A stretch of 64,000 nt of DNA, taken from Amycolatopsis lurida (GTDB taxonomy: Bacteria; Actinomycetota; Actinomycetes; Mycobacteriales; Pseudonocardiaceae). The translations under genes and the position numbers were made by a program. A model generated the notes under the pieces. That model was not told the DNA's origin, ran no database searches, and worked only from the letters and a program-made list of their open reading frames with translations. The stretch covers positions 5,859,501 to 5,923,500 of the forward strand of contig NZ_FNTA01000004.1 in NCBI RefSeq assembly GCF_900105055.1. Reading direction: 5' to 3'. Positions 22,435 through 30,338 of the stretch are shown here, one piece after another. Position 1 is the stretch's first letter. The number at the start of each line of letters is the position of its first letter.

Positions 22435-23214
22435 GTGGGAGAGTTCGTAAGTCTCGAGGTCGAAGGCGGGGTCGGCACGATCCGGCTGGACCGCCCGCCG
22501 GTCAACGCGCTGAACAACCAGGTGCAGGCCGAGCTGGCCGAAGCGGCCCGTGAGGCCTCCGAGCGCGACGACGTGCGCGCCGTGATCCTCTACGGCGGCG
22601 AGAAGACCTTCGCGGGTGGCGCGGACATCAAGGAGATGGCCGAGCGCACCTACCCGGAGATCGCGAAGTTCGGCGCGGCGCTGACGGCGTCGCTGGCCAC
22701 CATCGCGAACATCCCGAAGCCGGTCGTCGCGGCCATCACCGGCTACGCGCTGGGCGGCGGACTCGAACTCGCGCTGACCGCCGACCGCCGGATCGCCGGC
22801 GACAACGTCAAGGTCGGCCAGCCGGAGATCCAGCTCGGCGTCATCCCCGGCGCCGGCGGCACGCAGCGCCTGGCGCGGCTCATCGGCCCGAGCAAGACCA
22901 AGGACCTCGTGTTCACCGGCCGCTTCGTGAAGGCCGAAGAGGCCCTCGCGCTGGGCATCCTCGACGAGGTCGTCGCGCCGGACGACGTTTACGCCGCCGC
23001 GCACAAGTGGGCCTCGCAGTTCGCGAACGGCCCGGCCGTGGCGCTGCGCGCCGCGAAGGCCGCGATCGACGGCGGTCTCGACACCGACCTCGCGAGCGGT
23101 CTCAAGCTCGAATCCCACCTCTTCGCCGCGCTCTGGGCGACCGAGGACCAGCGCAACGGCATGAAGTCGTTCATCGAAAACGGCCCTGGCAAGGCCACCT
23201 TCGAGGGGAAGTAA
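22435..23214 (+). CDS. Enoyl-CoA hydratase
   Basis: Crotonase-fold enzyme of 259 residues that hydrates trans-2-enoyl-CoA in fatty-acid breakdown. Both catalytic glutamates of classical hydratases are present: E111 in GGGLELAL and E131 in GQPEIQLG, and the oxyanion-hole segments AGGADIKEM and YALGGG are intact. GTG 22435 follows AAGGAGGA. The methyltransferase gene begins 5 bp after its stop, so the two are probably one transcript, though no common pathway is clear. Confidence 0.92.
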   Translation: MGEFVSLEVEGGVGTIRLDRPPVNALNNQVQAELAEAAREASERDDVRAVILYGGEKTFAGGADIKEMAERTYPEIAKFGAALTASLATIANIPKPVVAAITGYALGGGLELALTADRRIAGDNVKVGQPEIQLGVIPGAGGTQRLARLIGPSKTKDLVFTGRFVKAEEALALGILDEVVAPDDVYAAAHKWASQFANGPAVALRAAKAAIDGGLDTDLASGLKLESHLFAALWATEDQRNGMKSFIENGPGKATFEGK

Positions 23215-23219
23215 GCGCG

Positions 23220-24182
23220 ATGACGCAGGTGAACGATCCGGCGCCGAATCCGCACGCCACCGCCGAAGAGGTCAAGGCCGCCTTCGACGATCCCAAGCTC
23301 GCCAACGTGCTCTACCACGACTGGGAAGCCGGGACCTACGACGAGAAATGGTCCATCTCCTACGACGAGCGCTGCATCTCCTACGCGACGGACGTGTTCA
23401 ACGCCGTCGCCGGTGATGACGGCCAGCCGTATCCGACCGCGATGGAACTGGGCAGCGGCACCGGTTTCTTCCTGCTGAACCTGATGCAGGGCGGGGTGAT
23501 CAAGAAGGGTTCGGTCACCGACCTTTCGCCCGGCATGGTCCAGGTCGCGCTGCGCAACGCCGAGAACCTCGGCCTCGACGTCGACGGCCGGGTCGCCGAC
23601 GCGGAGCGGATCCCGTACGAGGACAACAGCTTCGACCTCGTCGTCGGGCACGCCGTGCTGCACCACATCCCGGACGTCCGCGCGGCGTTCGCCGAGGTGC
23701 TGCGGGTGCTGAAGCCGGGCGGGCGGTTCGTCTTCGCGGGCGAGCCCACCAAGGTCGGCGACTTCTACGCGCGCAAGCTCGGCCAGATCACGTGGTACCT
23801 CACCACCAACCTGACCAAGCTCCCGGTGCTGAACGGCTGGCGCCGTCCGCAGGAGGAACTCGACGAGTCCTCCCGCGCGGCCGCGCTGGAGGCCGTGGTC
23901 GACATCCACACCTTCGACCCGTCCGAGCTCGAGTCGATGGCCCGCGGCGCGGGCGCGCAGGACGTCCGCGCGGTCACCGAGGAGTTCGCCGCGGCGCTCG
24001 CGGGCTGGCCGATCCGGACCTTCGAAGCCGCCGTGCCGCAGGAGAAGCTGACCCTGCGCTGGCGTCTGTTCGCGTACCGGCTGTGGCTGCGGCTGTCCGC
24101 TTTGGACAAGAAGCTGCTCGCCAAGGTGCTGCCGCGCGAGCTGTTCTACAACGTGATGATCACCGGTACCAAGCGATCGTAG
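23220..24182 (+). CDS. Class I SAM-dependent methyltransferase
   Basis: Methyltransferase of 320 residues. Motif I is AMELGSGTGFFLLNLM; motif II area DGRVADAERIPYEDNSFDLV; post-motif HAVLHHIPDVRAAFAEVLRVLKPGG is typical of Methyltransf_11/25. The C-terminal 120 residues add a helical cap with the basic segment LTLRWRLFAYRLWLRL, perhaps for membrane association. Substrate unknown. It lies between the enoyl-CoA hydratase (5 bp) and the THUMP-like gene (1 bp), a compact three-gene run. Confidence 0.88.
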   Translation: MTQVNDPAPNPHATAEEVKAAFDDPKLANVLYHDWEAGTYDEKWSISYDERCISYATDVFNAVAGDDGQPYPTAMELGSGTGFFLLNLMQGGVIKKGSVTDLSPGMVQVALRNAENLGLDVDGRVADAERIPYEDNSFDLVVGHAVLHHIPDVRAAFAEVLRVLKPGGRFVFAGEPTKVGDFYARKLGQITWYLTTNLTKLPVLNGWRRPQEELDESSRAAALEAVVDIHTFDPSELESMARGAGAQDVRAVTEEFAAALAGWPIRTFEAAVPQEKLTLRWRLFAYRLWLRLSALDKKLLAKVLPRELFYNVMITGTKRS

Positions 24183-24183
24183 G

Positions 24184-25353
24184 TTGCCGTACCAGTTCAC
24201 CATCGACGACGTCGCCTTCCTGCGCTCCGGCGCGGGAAGCGCGGCGCTCGCCGAATGCTCATCCCTGCCGCTGACCGACAAGACCCGGATTGCCGACGTC
24301 GCCGCCGTGCGCCGGATCGCCCCGGACCACGCGGCCGCGGTACTGGAAACGGTGGTACTCCGGCGGAAGTCGTCGGCCAAACTGGACTCCGCGGGCTCGT
24401 GGTTGTTCACCGGCGACGCCCTCCAGCAGGCCAGCGCCACGCTGGTCGCCCGGCACCGGGCTTCGCGGCTCGCCGGTCGTGACGTCCACGACGTGACATG
24501 TTCCGTCGGCGCGGACCTGATCGAGATCGCCCGCGTCGCCTCGAAGGCGCTGGGGTCGGATCTGGACGAGGTCCGGCTGGCGATGGCACGGCACAACGCC
24601 GCCGAGGCCGGGGTCTCGGCGGGCCTACTCAGGGCGGACGCTTTGCGGCCGGTCAGTCGTGATTCGGTCGTCGTCGCCGACCCCGCCCGCCGTGACTCCG
24701 CCGGACGCCGGGCGTGGAAGCCCGCCGATTTCCTCCCGCCGCTGGACGGTCTGGTCGAGTCGTACGCGGGACGCGAGCTTTCGGTCAAATGCGCGCCGGG
24801 CCTCGATTTCTCCATCGCGCCCTGGGTGGACGAGGTCGAACTGGTCTCTTTGGACGGTCAGGTCCGCGAGGCCTGCCTGTGGCGCGGAGTGGGCTCGACG
24901 GTGTCGCGCCGCGCGACGGTGCTGCGTTCGGACGGTACACAGTGGACGGTCACCGACGCCGACCCCGACGAGATCCCCGCGCGTGCGCCGGGTGAATGGA
25001 TCGTCGACCCCGACGGCGCCGTCGTCCGGGCCGGATTGGTGCGGCATTACGCGGCACGGCACGGCTTGTGGCAGCTCGACGAGCGTATCGCTTATCTGAC
25101 CGGGGACACTCCGCCGCCGGGAATCCGGGCGTTCCGGGTGTTCGAGCACGGACCGTACAGCGAGAAGAATCTTCGTGTATTGCTGAAAAAACACGATATC
25201 GGCCGGTTGGAGATCCTCGTCCGAGGTCTCGACATAGACCCGGATGCCTTGCGGCGCAAGCTGAAACCGCGCGGTGGCGAAGAAGCTACTTTGGTACTGA
25301 CCAGAATCGGTCGTTCTGGAGTAGCGTTCCTTTGCCGCGCACGGCTGACGTGA
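24184..25353 (+). CDS. THUMP-like class I methyltransferase family protein
   Basis: Protein of 389 residues conserved in actinomycetes. The central part has a methyltransferase fold (VHDVTCSVGADLIEIARVA; later SVVVADPARRD, the D/N-P-A-R pocket), and the C-terminus carries the THUMP-like block (RAFRVFEHGPYSEKNLRVLL and LKKHDIGRLEILVRG ... LKPRGGEEATLVLTR). RNA or ribosomal-component methylation is the usual guess for the family, unproven. The start is a TTG at 24184, one base after the previous stop, with no ribosome site of its own, which suggests translational coupling. No better start is seen downstream. Confidence 0.82.
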   Translation: MPYQFTIDDVAFLRSGAGSAALAECSSLPLTDKTRIADVAAVRRIAPDHAAAVLETVVLRRKSSAKLDSAGSWLFTGDALQQASATLVARHRASRLAGRDVHDVTCSVGADLIEIARVASKALGSDLDEVRLAMARHNAAEAGVSAGLLRADALRPVSRDSVVVADPARRDSAGRRAWKPADFLPPLDGLVESYAGRELSVKCAPGLDFSIAPWVDEVELVSLDGQVREACLWRGVGSTVSRRATVLRSDGTQWTVTDADPDEIPARAPGEWIVDPDGAVVRAGLVRHYAARHGLWQLDERIAYLTGDTPPPGIRAFRVFEHGPYSEKNLRVLLKKHDIGRLEILVRGLDIDPDALRRKLKPRGGEEATLVLTRIGRSGVAFLCRARLT

Positions 25354-25363
25354 GGAGCATTCC

Positions 25364-26128
25364 ATGAGCCGGTTCACCGGTCTGCTGAAACTGGCCGCCG
25401 CCGCGGCCGCCGGGGCCGTTCTCGCGGGCGGCGCCACCGCCGTCGCGAACACCGGCGACGCCACCGCGCGGCACGGTCACGAGCCCGTAAATATCGGCCA
25501 GATCAAACTCGACGTGAAGGCCTACTACGGCGATGTCGTCGGCGGCGACGGCAAGCACCGATACTCCGACGGCAGCCGGTTCGTCTCCGACACCAAGCGC
25601 CAGGTCGAGGACGCCAAGCGCTACCTCACGCGCCGACTGGACCGCGGCGTGCGGAATCCCGCCGTCGTGTTCGACGTCGACGACACCGCCGAGGTCACCT
25701 ACGGCTGGGAAGCGGACAACGACTTCGGCTTCGACCCGGTGAAACAGCAGGAAGCGATCGACAAGGGCACGTTCGTCGCGAACAAGCCGGTGCTGGCACT
25801 GGCGAACTGGGCGGCGCAGCGCGGCGTGAAGATCTACTTCCTGACCGGGCGCAACGAATTCCAGGGCCCGCGGTCGCTGAAGAACCTCGCGAACGAGGGT
25901 TACCCGGCGCCGGCGGGGGCGTTCTTCAAGCCGAAGACCATCGCGCCGGACTACCTGCCGTGCGGGCTGACCTGTACCACGGTTCAGTACAAATCGGGCA
26001 CCCGGAAGCATATCGCCTCGACCGGCGCGACCATCCTCGCCAACTTCGGCGATCAGTTCAGCGACCTCGAAGGCGGTTACGCCGAGTTCCCGGTCAAACT
26101 GCCGAATCCGATGTACTACCTGCCCTGA
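25364..26128 (+). CDS. Secreted HAD-family acid phosphatase (class IIIB-like)
   Basis: Protein of 254 residues with an N-terminal signal peptide (LLKLAAAAAAGAVLAGGATA). The HAD nucleophile motif is VFDVDDTAEVTYGWE with D104 and D106, followed by motif II in KIYFLTGRNE and motif III/IV around TILANFGDQFSDLEGG. This is the PF03767 acid-phosphatase layout, acting outside the membrane on organic phosphate esters. The usual DIDET reads DVDDT. A cysteine pair (LPCGLTC) may form a disulfide. 10 bp after the previous stop. Confidence 0.88.
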   Translation: MSRFTGLLKLAAAAAAGAVLAGGATAVANTGDATARHGHEPVNIGQIKLDVKAYYGDVVGGDGKHRYSDGSRFVSDTKRQVEDAKRYLTRRLDRGVRNPAVVFDVDDTAEVTYGWEADNDFGFDPVKQQEAIDKGTFVANKPVLALANWAAQRGVKIYFLTGRNEFQGPRSLKNLANEGYPAPAGAFFKPKTIAPDYLPCGLTCTTVQYKSGTRKHIASTGATILANFGDQFSDLEGGYAEFPVKLPNPMYYLP

Positions 26129-26141
26129 GGGGAATATCCGC

Positions 26142-26540
26142 GTGCCCGGCGTCGCTGTGCCCGGTATGTCTGACAAGAAGGTGTTGAAGCCCAGCGCCGC
26201 CCACCCGATCACGGTGGAGCCGAACAAGGGGCGCGTGGTCGTCACGGTCGGCGGGAAGGTCGTGGCGGACAGCGCGAACGCGCTCACGCTCCGGGAGGCG
26301 AACTACCCGCCCGCGCACTACATCCCGCGTGCCGACGTCGACTTTGGCCTGCTGGAGCGGACGGACCACTCGACCTACTGCCCGTTCAAGGGCGACGCGT
26401 CGTACTACAGCATCCGCGCCGGCGACGGCGTCGCCGAGAACGCCGTCTGGACCTATGAGGCGCCGCACGACGCGGTCGCCGAGATCAAGGACCACGTGGC
26501 GTTCTACCCGTCGAAGGTCGACGCGATCGAAGAGCGCTGA
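26142..26540 (+). CDS. DUF427 family protein
   Basis: Protein of 132 residues with the DUF427 beta fold: VVVTVGGKVVADSANALTLR, YPPAHYIPRADVDFGLL, and the strongest block TYCPFKGDASYYSI with its conserved Cys. Family function unknown; the conserved Cys/His pattern suggests an enzyme. GTG 26142 is chosen because GAGGGG lies 9 nt upstream; ATG 26166 (MSDKKVL) is a possible alternative without a ribosome site. It follows the phosphatase by 13 bp and abuts a convergent gene. Confidence 0.86.
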   Translation: MPGVAVPGMSDKKVLKPSAAHPITVEPNKGRVVVTVGGKVVADSANALTLREANYPPAHYIPRADVDFGLLERTDHSTYCPFKGDASYYSIRAGDGVAENAVWTYEAPHDAVAEIKDHVAFYPSKVDAIEER

Positions 26541-26543
26541 CCT

Positions 26544-27263
26544 TCACGGCAGCTGGTTGATCCGGTCCCCGTCGGCCGCGAGGGAGGTGTCGGATTCGAT
26601 CCGCCACGCCTCCAGCCCCGGCGCCTTGACCAGGGCGTCGACGAGGGCCTCCTCGCCGGCGACGAGGGTCGAATCGAAGTCGACTTCGGTGGCCACGCAC
26701 CACGCGCGGTCTTCCGGCCAGAACAGGTTGGGCGACTGCGCCTCGAACCAGTGCGGCCGGGGCCGCCAGCCGAGTTCGGTCGCGGACGTCAGCGGTCCGC
26801 GGAAGAGCAGGTAGTCCCGGCCGGGGTGGCGCAGGCGCGGCGCGTCGAGGTGCTTGCGTGACAACGCCGCCTCGTCGGCCCAGCCATAGCCCTCCCAGAG
26901 GCCGAACCAGGCGTCCGACGCGGACGTGTGGTCGCCGAGAAGGGCCAGCAGCGCGGTGAGAGTGTGCGACGGCAGCGTGCCGCGACCTGGGGGAGAGCCG
27001 CGCCAGAGCGAGCCGGTGAGATTCACCGGATCCGGGGAGCCGACCAGCGCGTGCCACTGCATGGCGCCATGGGCACGCCGCCCCGTTTCGGCAGCGGCTT
27101 CGCTCCAGCTCGCCCAGCCGCCGCGATCGCGCTCGGCGGGGTGGCAGAGGCGCGCGTAGGCGGCGTAGCCACGCGGAACCGTGCGGCCCGCCGCGCCGAA
27201 CGCTCCGCCGAGCCTGGGGGAGATCCACTCGGCGGAGGTCGGGTCGAGCACCGGTCGCAGCAC
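26544..27263 (-). CDS. Conserved hypothetical protein
   Basis: Protein of 239 residues, rich in Trp and Arg, cytoplasmic. Blocks such as WISPRLGGAFGAAGRTVP, YARLCHPAERD, and FRGPLTSATELGW ... SPNLFWPEDRAWCVATEVDFDS are typical of an actinobacterial-only family of unknown function that I cannot name. The last block, with DRAWCVATEVD and WRIESDTSLA, reads like a compact C-terminal domain. GTG start at 27263. It is divergent from the AraC regulator (start 27331), which may control it. Confidence 0.72.
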   Translation of the reverse strand: MLRPVLDPTSAEWISPRLGGAFGAAGRTVPRGYAAYARLCHPAERDRGGWASWSEAAAETGRRAHGAMQWHALVGSPDPVNLTGSLWRGSPPGRGTLPSHTLTALLALLGDHTSASDAWFGLWEGYGWADEAALSRKHLDAPRLRHPGRDYLLFRGPLTSATELGWRPRPHWFEAQSPNLFWPEDRAWCVATEVDFDSTLVAGEEALVDALVKAPGLEAWRIESDTSLAADGDRINQLP

Positions 27264-27330
27264 GGCGGCAAGTCTTCAGCAAGATCAGGTGGGGCGCATC
27301 TTGTCGGTGGGCGGGGGCATACTGCCGGAC

Positions 27331-28107
27331 GTGGGTGTTCCGCTGCGTCGCCGTGCGGGCCGTTCGGTGTACCGCGAAAGCACGCCGGACGCGGCCGTGG
27401 CAGGCGTGGTCGAGAGAGCCTGGACGGGCGTGGTGGGCCGCCGTCGTCCGCTGAGGGTGTTCCCGGACGGCTGTGTGGACCTGGTCTGGGACGGGACGGT
27501 GCTCGCCGCGGTCACCACCGTGCGCGGGGTGCTGCGGCACGAGCTGCCGTCGGCGGACTGGACCGTCGGGCTGCGCCTGCGGTGCGGTGTCGGCGGCGCG
27601 GTGCTGGGCCTGCCGATGACGGAGCTGCCGGCGGGTGCGACCCCGTTGCGCGACCTGTGGGCGGTCGGGGCTCGCCGCGCGGAAGCCCGGCTGGCCGAAT
27701 GCGGAGCGCCTGATGAGGCGCGGTCGGTGCTGGAATCGCTGGTCGCCGAAAGGCTCCGGGACGTCGAGGTGGAGGGGCTCTCTCTCGCGGCCGCCCGCGC
27801 GCTGCGTGCGCCCGATGCTCGTACCGACCGGGTGGCCGCGGGGCTGGGGGTGAGTGAGCGCGGTCTTCGGCGGCATGTGCGGCACGACGTCGGTGTCGGT
27901 CCCAAGGAGTTGCAGCGGGTGCTGCGGTTCCGCCGGTTCCTCGAGCGCGTCGAGGCCGTGGCACGGGACAAGACGTCGCTCGCCGACGTCGCCGCCGATG
28001 TGGGCTACGCGGATCAGTCGCATCTCGGGCGTGAGTGCCGCCGGCTGTCGGGCGCTTCGCCCGGCGCGCTCGTGCGGTCCTGGACTGGCCGAAACGTTCC
28101 AGACTGA
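27331..28107 (+). CDS. AraC-family transcription regulator
   Basis: Regulator of 258 residues. The N-terminal half (RRRPLRVFPDGCVDLVWDGT) is the DUF6597-type domain that goes with this AraC group; the C-terminal half has the double helix-turn-helix with AAGLGVSERGLRRHVRHDVG and the second unit DVAADVGYADQSHLGRECRR. GTG 27331 is preceded at 7 nt by CATACT and no ribosome site, so transcription may be leaderless. Divergent from the gene at 26544. Effector unknown. Confidence 0.85.
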   Translation: MGVPLRRRAGRSVYRESTPDAAVAGVVERAWTGVVGRRRPLRVFPDGCVDLVWDGTVLAAVTTVRGVLRHELPSADWTVGLRLRCGVGGAVLGLPMTELPAGATPLRDLWAVGARRAEARLAECGAPDEARSVLESLVAERLRDVEVEGLSLAAARALRAPDARTDRVAAGLGVSERGLRRHVRHDVGVGPKELQRVLRFRRFLERVEAVARDKTSLADVAADVGYADQSHLGRECRRLSGASPGALVRSWTGRNVPD

Positions 28108-28135
28108 GGCGATCCGCCCAGGCGAGGATCGGGAG

Positions 28136-28561
28136 GTGCCCGAACCCTTCCGTGTCACCATCGACATCCGCACCGACGATCTCGACCTCAACGGTCACGT
28201 ACGCGGCCCCGCTTACCTCGCGTACGCCGATCACGCGCGCTGGGAGTGCGTGTGGGCGGCCGGGGTGGACCCGGTGGACCTCAGGGCCGGGAACCTCGGC
28301 CCGGTCAACCTCGAAACGACGATCAGGTTCCGCCGCGAACTGCGTGCCCGCGCGCGGATCGACGTCCTGACCAGGTTCACCTGGGAGCCGGGCAAGGTAT
28401 CCCGGGTCGTCCAGGAATTCGTGGCGCCGGACGGCGCCGTCGTGGCCGAGGTGGAAAGCCTTTCCGGGCTGCTGGATCTCGAAAGCCGCCGCCTCGTCCC
28501 CGATCCGGGACAGCATTGGCGGAAATACGCTTCACGGCCGGAAATCCTCGGCTTGCCGTGA
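28136..28561 (+). CDS. Hotdog-fold acyl-CoA thioesterase
   Basis: Protein of 141 residues with the 4-hydroxybenzoyl-CoA thioesterase/YbgC pattern: RTDDLDLNGHVRGPAYLAYA, in which the Asp (or its shift, here D-x-N-G-H-V) acts near the thioester, then an ARWE helix. It would cleave acyl-CoA in the cytoplasm. GTG 28136 has GAGG upstream and lies 28 bp after the AraC stop. The 3' end overlaps the convergent acetyltransferase by 30 bp. Confidence 0.83.
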   Translation: MPEPFRVTIDIRTDDLDLNGHVRGPAYLAYADHARWECVWAAGVDPVDLRAGNLGPVNLETTIRFRRELRARARIDVLTRFTWEPGKVSRVVQEFVAPDGAVVAEVESLSGLLDLESRRLVPDPGQHWRKYASRPEILGLP

Positions 28562-29077
28562 GCCGGCTGGTTTTTCGTAGAGGCTGGTGGGCCATTTGGC
28601 CTCGGGCGGGTCGGCCACGTGCTCGAAACCCCTGCGCTCGTAGTACCCGCGTAAGGCCGGGTTGTCCCTCGTGGTCGCCACCCGGACGAAGGCCTTGTCA
28701 TGAACCGCGGCCTTCTCACCGGCCCAATCGATGATCCTGCTCCCGAGTCCGGCTCCGGCCGCTTCCCGCGCCACCGCGAGGCGGCCCAGATAGTAGGCCG
28801 GTTCCGTGGTTTCGCCCCAGAGTCCGGGATCCGCCTCCGTCACCACGCAGGTCGCGATGGGCTTGCCGTGCCCGACGACCAGCAACGCCTCGCCCGCCTG
28901 GATCTGCCGTCGCACCGACTCCCGGGGAAAGCGATGCGGCCACTGGTGGATTCCGCGGCCGGCGAGCCAGGCGGCGGCCTCGGCGAGGAGGTCGAGCACG
29001 GCATCCTCCTCGCCCGGCCGGGCCGGACGGACGGTGAGCTCCGGGGTGAGTGGCTCGGGGCCGGTGAGGATCGGCAT
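28532..29077 (-). CDS. GNAT-family N-acetyltransferase
   Basis: Protein of 181 residues. The GNAT core shows the N-terminal strand-helix (LTVRPARPGEEDAVLDLLAE), the acetyl-CoA loop in LAVAREAAGAGLGSRIIDWA (Q/R-x-x-G-x-G/A form) and the B motif FVRVATTRDNPALRGYYERR followed by GFE. Substrate unknown. ATG 29077 is chosen; reading continues to 29383 through the decayed gene on the other strand. The C-terminus overlaps the thioesterase gene. Confidence 0.85.
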   Translation of the reverse strand: MPILTGPEPLTPELTVRPARPGEEDAVLDLLAEAAAWLAGRGIHQWPHRFPRESVRRQIQAGEALLVVGHGKPIATCVVTEADPGLWGETTEPAYYLGRLAVAREAAGAGLGSRIIDWAGEKAAVHDKAFVRVATTRDNPALRGYYERRGFEHVADPPEAKWPTSLYEKPAGSRQAEDFRP

Positions 29078-29220
29078 GGCTCGATGATGCCCGCGCGGTG
29101 GTCGGATGTCCGTCGTAGTCGACGAAGACCTGGTGTGGAGGCTGCTCGCGGCACAGTTCCCTCGGCGGACGGTGGGGCGATGACATGGTCGTACGGCTGC
29201 CACAACCAAGGGCGGCGCGA

Positions 29221-29416
29221 AGGACGTGACGCTGGCCCACCGACGCGACGCAGGTCTACCGGCAGGCAGCTGAGCGTCGACGACGCGACCTGGAACCGCG
29301 GCCGATCGCGTTGCCGTACTACCGTGGGACCAACGAGCCACTACCGTGGGACCAACGAGCCGATGACGGGAACGCGCGGGCACGTGACCCAGGCGGTGCT
29401 GGACGAAGTGCGGTAA
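29221..29416 (+). pseudogene. Decayed 3' end of an aminoglycoside-phosphotransferase family gene
   Basis: Fragments of the family's C-terminus occur in alternating frames: WPTDATQVYRQA (29233 on), LSVDDATWNRGR (29270-29305, second frame), IALPYYRGTNEP (29305-29340, first frame), then YRGTNEPMTG ... AVLDEVR and a TAA at 29416 (second frame). Intact homologues read DDATWxRGRGWALSIALIALPYYR, so a short deletion and a 22-bp tandem duplication account for the frame changes. The 5' two-thirds is gone. Rest of 29078-29447 holds no other gene. Confidence 0.6.
29319..29362 (+). repeat. 22-bp tandem duplication
   Basis: Two back-to-back copies beginning CTACCGTGGGACCAACGAGC, differing only in the last base (A or G). 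The length is not a multiple of three, so it shifts the frame of the decayed phosphotransferase. Confidence 0.92.
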
Positions 29417-29435
29417 ATCGCTTGATCCACCGGTT

Positions 29436-29441
29436 TACGGT
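29436..29441 (+). promoter_or_regulatory. Candidate leaderless -10 box (TACGGT)
   Basis: TACGGT ends 6 nt before ATG 29448; no Shine-Dalgarno sequence. The same hexamer stands before the gene at 50797. Confidence 0.45.
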
Positions 29442-29447
29442 TCGAAC

Positions 29448-29918
29448 ATGACGAGCACGCTCCGGCTGGCCGAGGTCACCGCCGCCAACTTCGACGCCGC
29501 TATCGAACTGAACGTCCAACCGGAGCAAAGCCATTTGGTCGCGCCGGTGGTGAAGTCCCTCGCCGAGGCCTACGTGCACCCCGGCGTCGCGTGGCCTCGC
29601 CTCATCTTCGACGGTGACCGGCTGGTCGGGTTCCTCATGGCCTTCCTGGACATCGACTTCGCCGGTGACGGCACGGGTACGGACATCCGCTCGGGCCTCT
29701 GGCGGCTCAACATCGCGGCAGGCGAACAGGGCCGGGGCTACGGCCGTTTCGCGGTCGACGCCGTGGCCGCCGAGATCCGCCGCCAGGGCGGCGACCGCCT
29801 CACCGCTTGCTGGCACCCAGGCGACGACGGGCCCGAGCGCTTTTACCTGAAGCTCGGGTTCCGGTTGACGGGGGAGATGAGTGGGGACCAGGTGGTCGGG
29901 GAGTTGGCTTTGGACTAG
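29448..29918 (+). CDS. GNAT-family N-acetyltransferase (spermidine/spermine-type)
   Basis: Protein of 156 residues. Visible GNAT parts are LRLAEVTAANFDAAIELNV, strand SGLWRLNIAAGEQGRGYGRF (acetyl-CoA loop EQGRGYG), and the final FYLKLGFRLTGE. The opening resembles bacterial spermidine/spermine acetyltransferases, so polyamine is a possible but unproven substrate. Likely leaderless. It follows the decayed phosphotransferase and is followed by 420 bp without a gene. Confidence 0.87.
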   Translation: MTSTLRLAEVTAANFDAAIELNVQPEQSHLVAPVVKSLAEAYVHPGVAWPRLIFDGDRLVGFLMAFLDIDFAGDGTGTDIRSGLWRLNIAAGEQGRGYGRFAVDAVAAEIRRQGGDRLTACWHPGDDGPERFYLKLGFRLTGEMSGDQVVGELALD

Positions 29919-30338
29919 GGGTTCTCCTCCGGGGCTCGTTCGGACAGGTGAGGTGAAGGGGACTTTCGTCGCATCGGACGTGGGGGAGGGACCCTTCACG
30001 CCGGGTTCTGATGGGTGAGCGTGCGGGTCGTGTTGCGAAAGCCTGTTTCGCACCGTGGCGGAGATCGGGGCGTGCGGCTTGGGCTGTGGGCTATCGAGGC
30101 CGTACGCCGTGTGTCCACATTGGATTTCTGGAGTGGGCAAGATGCCCGATTGGCCCCTGGGCACGCTTCTTCCCCGGGTCGCGAGTGATCGGCAGTGTTC
30201 TAGTGAACCCAACGCTCATGACCTCTTGCGAAGTGCTGAAACCGGGTACTTCGGCGCGGCAAAGCGTCTCTTGTGGACAGTAGGGCATATGACTTCTCCG
30301 TAAGGGGACGCACGACCAACTGGCCTGATAAGGTCGGC
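29919..30338. other. Intergenic region, loose inverted repeat only
   Basis: 420 bp between convergent genes. GTGAAGGG (29953-29960) and CCCTTCAC (29992-29999) form an 8-bp inverted repeat; the 13-mer GAAGGGGACTTTC here is close to the GAAGGNNNCCTTC core seen at 10191 and 61037. Short open frames in 30011-30303 have no protein-like features. Nothing else recognised. Confidence 0.5.

Noticed and set aside
30011..30303. Two overlapping short plus-strand frames
   Set aside because: No ribosome site, no recognisable motif, low-quality composition.
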